This document shows positions 7,531 to 13,512 of a stretch of 13,512 nt of DNA, piece by piece. The position numbers were made by a program, and so were the translations under genes. The first letter of the stretch is position 1. Every line of letters begins with the position of its first letter. This DNA is from Fidelibacterota bacterium UBA7300 (GTDB lineage: Bacteria > Fidelibacterota > Marinisomatia > Marinisomatales > UBA2128): assembly GCA_002471865.1 (NCBI GenBank), contig DKQU01000023.1:1-13512 (forward strand). Reading direction: 5' to 3'. The notes under the pieces were generated by a model, which saw only the letters and a program-made list of their open reading frames with translations, did not search any database and had not been told where the DNA came from.

Positions 7531-8172
7531 TCAATTGGCTAACGGTTTATCAATCCATCCAATTACACGCTTAATCGCCTGAAGATAACTGATGTTTTCA
7601 TAATCTTCTAACTGGCAATCCTTTAGTGTTTTTAAAACATCTGGAATCTCGGTTGATTCTGAATTAATCGTGACAACTTCAGCACCATTAATGAGAACAA
7701 ATGCCACTTCGCAAATTGTGTCATTAACCATGTATCCATAACGCTCCTTAAAAACAGATACAGCCTGTAGATCAGGATGATCTTTCACCATAGCCAGAAA
7801 TTCATCCATCGAATACTCATCCTTATTTACTTCAGGCAAACTCACCTGAAAAGCAGGAAAAATGTCACTTTTCAGAAAATCAGCTGATACAGGAAAATCT
7901 GTCTTAGTAAGCGGATTCCACTGTTCAAGTCCATCTTTTGTCTGAACATAGGTTTTGATATCCATTTTCCCGTTGCGAATCTTAGTGTTATTTATATCAT
8001 TTGCTCGAGACATAATGTAAATCTCGTCCGATTCTCGCACCCACAGTTTCTCCGGAATTGGAACCGAAAGTCGTGCCATCCGATCTTCAGCTCCTTCAAA
8101 ACCTTGTCCAAAAGAACGAAACTCAAAACGAGGCTTTGAGATTTCGCCTACTTTCATTTTTTCTTTTGTCAT
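7531..8172 (-). CDS. Divergent CYTH/triphosphate-tunnel-like protein, function unknown
   Basis: A 213-residue soluble protein without signal peptide and without an annotation I can name with certainty. The order of charged beta-strand motifs resembles a CYTH tunnel: RFEFRSF (15-21, an E-x-R in place of ExExK), IYIMSR (51-56), NTKIRNGKMDIK (62-73, offering K64, R66 and K73), GLEQWNPLTK (81-90), VFKERYGY (140-147, the K-x-R position), CEVAFVLINGAEVVTINSES (154-173, acidic strand), then a C-terminal helix with NISYLQAIKRVIG (193-205). The tunnel assignment is inference from motif order and from the neighbouring true CYTH gene. The coding frame itself is secure: GAGG eight bases upstream, and a stop six bases before the next start. 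As first gene of the operon it probably sets its expression. It may be a catalytic or regulatory partner of the downstream tripolyphosphatase-like enzyme. Confidence 0.8.
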   Translation of the reverse strand: MTKEKMKVGEISKPRFEFRSFGQGFEGAEDRMARLSVPIPEKLWVRESDEIYIMSRANDINNTKIRNGKMDIKTYVQTKDGLEQWNPLTKTDFPVSADFLKSDIFPAFQVSLPEVNKDEYSMDEFLAMVKDHPDLQAVSVFKERYGYMVNDTICEVAFVLINGAEVVTINSESTEIPDVLKTLKDCQLEDYENISYLQAIKRVIGWIDKPLAN

Positions 8173-8367
8173 ATTTATAACCTCACTTGTTTTCTTACAC
8201 TTGAGACTTTAAGACTTTAATCAGAAATTTAAACTACATCTAACTTAAGTCTCTACAAAAAATTTTTTAACTCGGCCATTTGTGTAGCTAATTAAACAGT
8301 TTCCCTTGCCTTTACCGTTGCATGATATTAACGTGGCGTCCGCTACTAACCTTTTACAGGACAAAAT
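8173..8367. promoter_or_regulatory. Divergent intergenic region between the operon and the LOG gene
   Basis: This 195-bp AT-rich spacer must hold the promoter for the minus-strand operon and probably one for the plus-strand LOG gene. Visible elements are a tandem GACTTTAA repeat (8205-8220), an inverted repeat GAGACTTTAAG (8203-8213) with CTTAAGTCTC (8244-8253) and a perfect A6T6 palindrome (8257-8268). The operon start is preceded by GAGG (8181-8184) and the LOG start by AGGA (8358-8362 region). I could not identify a -35/-10 pair with good spacing in either direction, so promoter positions are left open. Confidence 0.5.
8203..8253. repeat. Interrupted inverted repeat with overlapping tandem octamer
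   Basis: GAGACTTTAAG at 8203-8213 is complementary to CTTAAGTCTC at 8244-8253, with one bulged T and a 30-base loop. The left arm overlaps two direct copies of GACTTTAA (8205-8212 and 8213-8220). It could be an operator or a 5' leader hairpin of the minus-strand operon. No T-run immediately follows on either strand, so a terminator is unlikely. Confidence 0.4.
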
Positions 8368-9159
8368 ATGACTGACAATAATTACAAGAGAGGGAAATTC
8401 TACGAAGATCTTAACTTCTTGAAAAGTTCTGAAGGACGATCCTCTCGGCTTATGTCAGAATACTTCGGACCACTTAGGCTTTTTAAAAAATACAAAATTA
8501 AAGATACTATAGTATTTTTTGGGTCCGCTCGAATTCCGTCGCCTGAAGAAGCTAAAGATATTCTAGATTCTGAAAACTCAGACAATAATGGACTTCTCAA
8601 ACTCACCAACTATTATCAAGAAGCGAGAGAGCTTGCAAGCCGTTTAACTACATGGTCCAAAGGATTGAAAGGAACAAGTCATAGATTCATCGTCACGTCC
8701 GGAGGCGGAGGCGGTATAATGGAAGCTGCATCTCGAGGTGCCAGTGAAGCTGAAGGATATGCTATTGGACTAAATATTTCATTGCCCTTTGAACCACATG
8801 GAAACCGATATGTTACCAAAGACTTAGATATGGAATTCCATTATTTTTTCATGAGAAAATTCTGGTTTCTATACCTTGCTAAAGCTCTCCTTATCTTTCC
8901 AGGAGGTTTCGGCACCCTAGATGAACTGATGGAGCTGCTTACCCTTGTTCAAACTGGAAAAATACACAAGAAACTCCCCATCGTTATTTTCGATAGATCC
9001 TATTGGGAGGAAATCGTCAACTTCAAAGCTCTGGCAGAACACGGTACAATCTCACCAAAAGATCTTGAGCTTTTTCATTTTTCTGATACAGTAGATGATG
9101 CCTTCGATTTCCTGACTCAAGAGCTCACAAAAGAACATCTCAGTGGAAAAAACTTTTGA
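8368..9159 (+). CDS. LOG-family protein (Rossmann-fold nucleotide 5'-monophosphate phosphoribohydrolase)
   Basis: 263-residue soluble protein. The LOG signature PGGFGTLDE is at 178-186, with the upstream Arg-Lys of FMRKFWF (161-167) that contributes to the active site, FFGSAR at 50-55 for the first nucleotide-binding strand, and the glycine-rich TSGGGGGIMEAASRGA (110-125). LOG proteins cleave the N-glycosidic bond of nucleoside 5'-monophosphates, releasing ribose 5-phosphate and a base; plant and actinobacterial members activate cytokinins, while bacterial ones more often act in nucleotide salvage. They were long misannotated as lysine decarboxylases. It is longer than minimal LOG proteins (about 190 aa) because of about 45 residues before the first strand and an acidic insert around 60-80. 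AGGA six bases before the ATG supports the start. It is divergent from the transport operon, and no partner gene identifies its substrate. Confidence 0.93.
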   Translation: MTDNNYKRGKFYEDLNFLKSSEGRSSRLMSEYFGPLRLFKKYKIKDTIVFFGSARIPSPEEAKDILDSENSDNNGLLKLTNYYQEARELASRLTTWSKGLKGTSHRFIVTSGGGGGIMEAASRGASEAEGYAIGLNISLPFEPHGNRYVTKDLDMEFHYFFMRKFWFLYLAKALLIFPGGFGTLDELMELLTLVQTGKIHKKLPIVIFDRSYWEEIVNFKALAEHGTISPKDLELFHFSDTVDDAFDFLTQELTKEHLSGKNF

Positions 9160-9266
9160 TTTATTTTTGACTATTGACAATTTTCTATTCAATTGATTGT
9201 TACTTCATCTGAAATACTTTTCAAATGGTGAGAGAGAGTCATATAATAAGTCAACACACTACCATA
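9160..9266 (+). promoter_or_regulatory. Spacer with likely promoter of the amidohydrolase genes
   Basis: A perfect TATAAT lies at 9242-9247, with a weak -35-like TTTTCA at 9218-9223 (18-bp spacing). Transcription would begin about 9253-9256, leaving only about a dozen bases before the ATG at 9267 and no Shine-Dalgarno, so a very short or effectively leaderless mRNA is possible. A TTGACA at 9174-9179 has no matching -10. A CAATT/AATTG mini-stem near 9178-9195 is too weak to call a terminator for the LOG gene, so read-through from it is also possible. Confidence 0.45.
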
Positions 9267-12245
9267 ATGCACAGTTCTCTGTGGATAAAACTTCTTTTTT
9301 TATTCCTCTTCTCCAGCAGCAGTTTCGGTCAAACCGCTCCCACTGAGGGACTGCACGAGCACACACCTCGAGTCTTTTACTTGAAGCACGCCACACTTAT
9401 CCCCGAACCGGGGAAGATAGTTGAAGATGGCGAGATAGTTATCCGTGACGGTCTTATCGAATCGGTAGGTCGTGTTGCAAACGTTCCTGCTGACGCTTTC
9501 GAAATTGACATGACCGGCAAAATAATTTATGCTGGATTTATAGAGCCATTCCTCGAAGCAGAAACCGATGAATTTGATAGTAACCCAACTATTCTTCGGA
9601 ATTGGAATGAAAAGGTTCATCCTGAGCTAAGTTCTCTCGACGACTATTCACCTGATGAGAAAGATCTTAAAGAACTTCGCGCCTTAGGATTCACAACAGC
9701 TCATATTATTCCACCATCCGGTATTTTCCAGGGCCAATCAGGACTGATTCATTTGGGAGAGTGGTCGGTTTCCTCTGTAATCGAACTAAACGGGCCGGCA
9801 CAGATTATGTCATTTGAACACGGTGGCTGGGGAAACAGCAGTTACCCCAATTCACTTCTAGGAGCAATAGCCCTAATCCGGCAGACATTCATTGACGCTT
9901 TGTGGTATAAAAAATCTTGGGAGACCTATCGCCGTTTTCCTAATGAGAACGAACAGCCGAATCTGGATGAATCACTGGCAAAGCTAGGGAAATTTCTTGA
10001 TAGCGATAGACCTTTTTGCTTCCGAACCAACAATGAGCTGACAGCATTAAGAGCCGGCAAGATTTCAGATGAATTCAGCTTGCCACTCTGGCTGAAAGGG
10101 AGCGGGTACGAGTACCGGCGTTTAGATGCCATCAAAAAGGTCAATCCGTTCATTATCTTGCCTGTCAACTATCCCGAGACACCGGATGTAAGCAGTTGGG
10201 AATCAGCTCTACAGTACACCAATGCCCAACTCCGCCACTGGGATCAGGCTCCGGACAATGCTCAGCGCCTCCGCCAAGCGGGAATCTCTTTCGCGTTCAC
10301 CTCTGTCGATCTGAATGAACTCAAGCACTTTCGACCTAACCTCCGTAGGAGTGTGGAGCGAGGGTTGTCTCGAAACGATGCTCTGTCTGCTCTTACGACT
10401 GTCCCTGCAGAACAACTGGGAATCGTCGATAGACTGGGAACGCTCGCACCGGGCAAAATCGCTAACCTCACCATCACTGATGGCGATTACTTTGAAAGCA
10501 ATACCAAAGTAATGGAAGTGTGGATTCAGGGTGAACAGTTTCGACTTCAACCGGAGCCGGAAGAAGATATCCGCGGAAAATGGCTGATTCATTGGGAGGT
10601 AGACAACGAAATTCACATAGATTCCCTCCATTTTTCCGGTAAAACTCCTAATAAGGCAGATGAAGGACAGTTTGTTTCTGACACTACCAAAATTTCCTTT
10701 GACTCTCTCGTTCTAGAGCATGGATTTGTCAACTTCCGCTTCGAGGGCAAGGTTATTGACTTCCCCGGTCAAATCCGTTTTTCAGGAACTGTAAAAGAAG
10801 GTTACATGGAAGGTCGAGCGGTGTCGGCAGACGGGACAGTTATAACGTGGTATGCCCGGTTGAAGCATGCCCCGAAAGATCCACCAGAAGAAGAGAATGG
10901 AATATCTCTTGAAACAGCATCGAAACTCACACCGCTCTCTCCCGAAGGCGCCTTCGGACTCGATGCATCACCCGAGCAGCCGCGGCTGGTTCTGGTGAAA
11001 AATGCCACTTTGTGGACCTGCGGACCCGACGGCATTATGGAAGAGAGCGACATCCTCGTGCGTGATGGGAAAATCTGGAAAATTGGCAGAAATTTGGAGA
11101 TCACTGGCAGCACAAAGAATGCTGTAATTATAGACGCCCGAGGGAAACATGTGACGCCGGGGCTCATCGACTGCCACAGCCATAGCGCCGCCAATTCCAT
11201 CAACGAAGGTTCACAAGCGGTAACATCAGAAGTACGGATTCAGGATGTCCTCAATCCCAACGATATCAATATCTATCGAGAACTGGCAGGAGGGCTTACC
11301 ACAGCTAATATTCTCCACGGCTCTGCTAACCCCATTGGTGGGCAGAATGCCGTTATCAAATTGCGCTGGGGTTCAGAATCTGAAGAACTTCTTTTCGAAA
11401 ACGCACCACCCGGCATCAAGTTCGCTCTAGGTGAAAATGTTAAACAGTCCAACTGGGGCGATAACCACACCACCCGTTATCCTCAAACACGCATGGGTGT
11501 TGATCAGATTATTCGAGATGCATTCATCGCAGCTCGAAAATACCAACTGGAGTGGGCAGAATATAAGAGCGGGAAAAGCGGCGCACTCAAAAATATTCCT
11601 CCTCGGCGTGACCTAGAACTGGAAGCGCTGGTGGAAATTCTCGAAGGAAAGCGACTTTTACATTGTCACTCCTACCGCCAGGATGAAATCCTTATGATGA
11701 TGCGTATCGCTGAAGATTTTGGCTTTCGGATTGCGACGTTCCAACACGTCTTGGAGGGCTATAAGGTGGCGGAGATTCTTGCCGAGCACGGCGCCGGAGC
11801 ATCCACCTTCACCGATTGGTGGGCATACAAATATGAAGTGATGGAAGCGATCCCATACAACGGTGCTCTCATGCAAAAGATCGGTGTGGTAACATCCTAT
11901 AACTCAGACAGCAGTGAGATGGCGAGACGAATGAACAGTGAAGCGGCCAAGGCCGTAAAGTATGGCGGACTTTCCCAGGAAGATGCGCTGAAGATGGTGA
12001 CCATAAATCCAGCCATTCAGCTCGGTATTGACAAATGGGTGGGCTCGTTGGAAAAAGGTAAAGATGCCGACTTCGTCATCTGGAGTGGGAATCCTCTTTC
12101 CACCTACACAGTCTGCGAGCATACGTGGATTGACGGCAAGGAGTACTTCAATATCGTGAAAGACAGGCAGAGGCGGAAAGAGATGGAGCGGGAACGCAAC
12201 CTGATGATCCAAAAAATTCTGAACAGTAGTGAGACAGACAAATGA
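9267..12245 (+). CDS. Exported two-module amidohydrolase with internal beta-barrel-like domain
   Basis: A 992-residue protein with signal peptide (MHSSLWIKLLFLFLFSSSSFGQ). Residues about 35-430 form an amidohydrolase-like module whose expected HxH site reads GFIEPFLE (90-97), so the metal histidines are missing. About 436-535 is a beta-rich domain beginning GKWLIHWEV. About 572-960 is a second module of imidazolonepropionase/D-aminoacylase-like type with PGLIDCHSH (HSH 637-639), LLHCHSYRQ (His799, His801), FQHVLEG (His827) and SYNSDSSE (Asp881), a full metal-ligand set. Both modules end in the usual G-x-L-x-x-G-K-x-A-(D/N) strand (about 391-400 and 925-934). The reaction is probably hydrolysis of a cyclic or linear amide, possibly peptide-derived, in the periplasm; substrate is unknown. 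The frame opens at 9225, but the start at 9267 gives a clean signal peptide and follows the TATAAT box. The C-terminal tail is charged and helical. Base composition is more GC-rich than the transport operon. Confidence 0.93.
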   Translation: MHSSLWIKLLFLFLFSSSSFGQTAPTEGLHEHTPRVFYLKHATLIPEPGKIVEDGEIVIRDGLIESVGRVANVPADAFEIDMTGKIIYAGFIEPFLEAETDEFDSNPTILRNWNEKVHPELSSLDDYSPDEKDLKELRALGFTTAHIIPPSGIFQGQSGLIHLGEWSVSSVIELNGPAQIMSFEHGGWGNSSYPNSLLGAIALIRQTFIDALWYKKSWETYRRFPNENEQPNLDESLAKLGKFLDSDRPFCFRTNNELTALRAGKISDEFSLPLWLKGSGYEYRRLDAIKKVNPFIILPVNYPETPDVSSWESALQYTNAQLRHWDQAPDNAQRLRQAGISFAFTSVDLNELKHFRPNLRRSVERGLSRNDALSALTTVPAEQLGIVDRLGTLAPGKIANLTITDGDYFESNTKVMEVWIQGEQFRLQPEPEEDIRGKWLIHWEVDNEIHIDSLHFSGKTPNKADEGQFVSDTTKISFDSLVLEHGFVNFRFEGKVIDFPGQIRFSGTVKEGYMEGRAVSADGTVITWYARLKHAPKDPPEEENGISLETASKLTPLSPEGAFGLDASPEQPRLVLVKNATLWTCGPDGIMEESDILVRDGKIWKIGRNLEITGSTKNAVIIDARGKHVTPGLIDCHSHSAANSINEGSQAVTSEVRIQDVLNPNDINIYRELAGGLTTANILHGSANPIGGQNAVIKLRWGSESEELLFENAPPGIKFALGENVKQSNWGDNHTTRYPQTRMGVDQIIRDAFIAARKYQLEWAEYKSGKSGALKNIPPRRDLELEALVEILEGKRLLHCHSYRQDEILMMMRIAEDFGFRIATFQHVLEGYKVAEILAEHGAGASTFTDWWAYKYEVMEAIPYNGALMQKIGVVTSYNSDSSEMARRMNSEAAKAVKYGGLSQEDALKMVTINPAIQLGIDKWVGSLEKGKDADFVIWSGNPLSTYTVCEHTWIDGKEYFNIVKDRQRRKEMERERNLMIQKILNSSETDK

Positions 12246-13512
12246 ATCACCAACATAAAGTTCTGTCTGCATTCATGGTGGTATTTTCGATAATGCTGAG
12301 CGGTTCCGATCAGGTTCATGCTCCAGCTCAGTCCCACCCTATTCTAATCACTGATGTAACCATTCACCCCGCCTCTTCCAAAGTTATCACCAACGGACAG
12401 ATTCTTTTCGACAACGGCATCATCACAGCTCTTGGCAAGAACGTTGGGCTCCTCCCAGACAACACGGAGACCATCAGTCTGCCGGGGAAGCATGTCTATC
12501 CGGGATTCGTGGCAGCTAACACTACTATGGGGCTCGTGGAAGTTGGAGCCGTTCGGGCTACACTTGACGTGAATGAAACCGGCAACTTTAATCCCAATGT
12601 TCGGGCGGAAGTAAGTTATAATCCAGACTCCGAACTCATACCCGTAGCGCGATCCAACGGCATCACTGTAGCACATACGATACCCAAAGGTGGACTCATT
12701 TCCGGCACCTCAGCGGCCATGCTGATGGACGGCTGGACTTCAGAGGACGTCACATTGAAGGCACCGGTGGGAATGCATCTCAACTGGCCGGGGATGGATG
12801 TGGGCTCCGGAGCTAATCGAGAAGAACGGGAGAAAGAACGCGATAAAAAACTGGATGAGATTGACCGTATTTTTCAGGAAGCACGGGCATATCTCCAAGT
12901 CAAGGAAACGGCGGATGCAGCTAACCTCGCCATGGATATTGACCTCCGCTGGGAAGCGATGATTCCGGTGCTGAAGGGTGAACTACCCATGATTATCCAC
13001 GCCAACCGGGTGCGGCAGATTGAAGCAGCGGTGCAGTGGTCGCGGAAGCAAGATATCAGGATGATCCTCGCCGATGGACGGGATTCGTGGCGCGTAGCTG
13101 ACCTGCTGAAAAAATACGAAATCCCCGTCATTATCGGAAGTGTTCACTCCCTCCCCACCCGCCGGTGGGAAGACTACGACACACCGTACACTACACCGCT
13201 GAAACTTCACCAAGCCGGTGTTAAATACTGTATTTCCATGTCGCGCGGATTCTTCGTAGCGGCACACATACGTAACCTCCCCTACCACGCCGCCACAGCC
13301 GCTGCTTACGGACTTCCGAAAGACGAAGCGCTGAAGTCCATTACTCTTTACCCAGCTCAAATTCTCGGCATTGCCGATCGTGTAGGCTCACTGGAGCCGG
13401 GAAAGGACGCTACCCTGATAATTACTGACGGTGATCCGCTAGAAATAATGACGCAGGTTGAGATGGAATTCATCCAGGGGAGGAAGATTGATCTATCTGA
13501 CCGGCATAAGAT
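12242..13512 (+). CDS. Exported amidohydrolase-like protein lacking HxH motif (3' end outside window)
   Basis: The frame opens with an ATG overlapping the TGA of the previous gene (ATGA) and stays open for 423 codons to the window edge. Residues 1-28 form a probable signal peptide. The fold follows the imidazolonepropionase-like amidohydrolases: beta-sandwich start ILITDVTIHP (34-43), YPGFVAANTTMG (86-97), GLISGTSAAMLMDGW (151-165), an E/K/R-rich helix (193-215), MIIHANRVRQIEAA (250-263), ILADGRDSWRVADLLKK (275-291), and closing GSLEPGKDATLIITDGDP (382-399). Metal-site positions differ: the GFIDxHxH motif reads GFVAANTT, and the later His position reads ADGRD. Only His253 is retained. The protein is therefore a probable non-catalytic partner of the upstream enzyme or an enzyme with an altered centre. 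Family length suggests only about 10-30 residues are missing. Translation is very probably coupled to the upstream gene. Confidence 0.9.
   Translation, partial: MNHQHKVLSAFMVVFSIMLSGSDQVHAPAQSHPILITDVTIHPASSKVITNGQILFDNGIITALGKNVGLLPDNTETISLPGKHVYPGFVAANTTMGLVEVGAVRATLDVNETGNFNPNVRAEVSYNPDSELIPVARSNGITVAHTIPKGGLISGTSAAMLMDGWTSEDVTLKAPVGMHLNWPGMDVGSGANREEREKERDKKLDEIDRIFQEARAYLQVKETADAANLAMDIDLRWEAMIPVLKGELPMIIHANRVRQIEAAVQWSRKQDIRMILADGRDSWRVADLLKKYEIPVIIGSVHSLPTRRWEDYDTPYTTPLKLHQAGVKYCISMSRGFFVAAHIRNLPYHAATAAAYGLPKDEALKSITLYPAQILGIADRVGSLEPGKDATLIITDGDPLEIMTQVEMEFIQGRKIDLSDRHK

Noticed and set aside
8203..8268. Inverted repeat plus T-tract as an intrinsic terminator
   Set aside because: The loop is 30 bases, the T-tract is nine bases beyond the stem, and no plus-strand gene precedes it to be terminated.
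8307..8338. TTGCCT with GATATT as a promoter for the LOG gene
   Set aside because: Spacing is about 12 bp, too short for a sigma-70 promoter, and shifting the -35 leaves only weak matches.
9174..9179. Perfect TTGACA as a -35 box
   Set aside because: No acceptable -10 lies 16-18 bp downstream (TTGTTA or TGTTAC), so it was not called as a separate promoter.
9178..9195. CAATT/AATTG mini-hairpin after the LOG gene as a terminator
   Set aside because: The stem is only five AT-rich pairs and no T-run follows.
10209..11203. Several 70-140-codon minus-strand frames inside the large amidohydrolase
   Set aside because: They lie antisense to a continuous, motif-supported 992-codon gene and look like compositional shadows.
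12344..13360. Minus-strand frames of 85-125 codons at the right end
   Set aside because: The plus strand carries an uninterrupted amidohydrolase-like frame through the same region with recognisable landmarks.

Overview
The window looks like a chromosomal segment from a Gram-negative, outer-membrane-bearing bacterium. The signs are a 16-stranded-type phosphate porin ending in phenylalanine, a lipobox lipoprotein with lamin-tail domains, and long exported amidohydrolases. These traits, with moderate and uneven GC, fit the Fidelibacterota (Marinimicrobia/SAR406) or a Bacteroidota-like marine lineage. That taxonomic guess is inference from gene style only. There is no tRNA, rRNA, CRISPR array, insertion sequence or other mobile element.

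Left two thirds (1-8172, minus strand): seven genes run head to tail with gaps of 6-26 bp or a 1-base overlap, so they probably form one operon. In transcription order they are: a divergent triphosphate-tunnel (CYTH)-like protein; a canonical short CYTH/triphosphate tunnel metalloenzyme; a fusion of a TctC-type solute-binding protein with a TctB-type small permease; the TctA large permease; a Na+/phosphate cotransporter with a PhoU-like tail; an OprP/OprO-type phosphate-selective porin; and a lipoprotein with lamin-tail and Ig-like domains that runs off the left edge. The set covers the outer membrane (porin, lipoprotein), periplasm (binding domain), inner membrane (TctBA, Na/Pi carrier) and cytoplasm (two tunnel-fold proteins). 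Phosphate or oligophosphate handling is the common theme. The tripartite transporter substrate is not shown by the sequence.

Divergent spacer (8173-8367): it separates the operon from a plus-strand LOG-family nucleotide phosphoribohydrolase. It holds an interrupted inverted repeat, a tandem 8-bp repeat and an A6T6 tract, but no convincing promoter boxes.

Right third (8368-13512, plus strand): the LOG gene is followed, after a spacer with a perfect TATAAT box, by two translationally coupled exported amidohydrolase genes (ATGA overlap). The first (992 aa) has two amidohydrolase halves joined by a beta-rich domain, and only the C-terminal half keeps the metal ligands. The second gene, cut by the right edge, also lacks the HxH motif. 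The pair thus encodes three related modules, of which apparently only one is a metal-dependent catalyst.

Two real genes (1-963 minus and 12242-13512 plus) are open at the window edges and were read by direct translation. The most unusual items are the TctC-TctB fusion and the linkage of tunnel-fold phosphohydrolases to phosphate transport in one operon.
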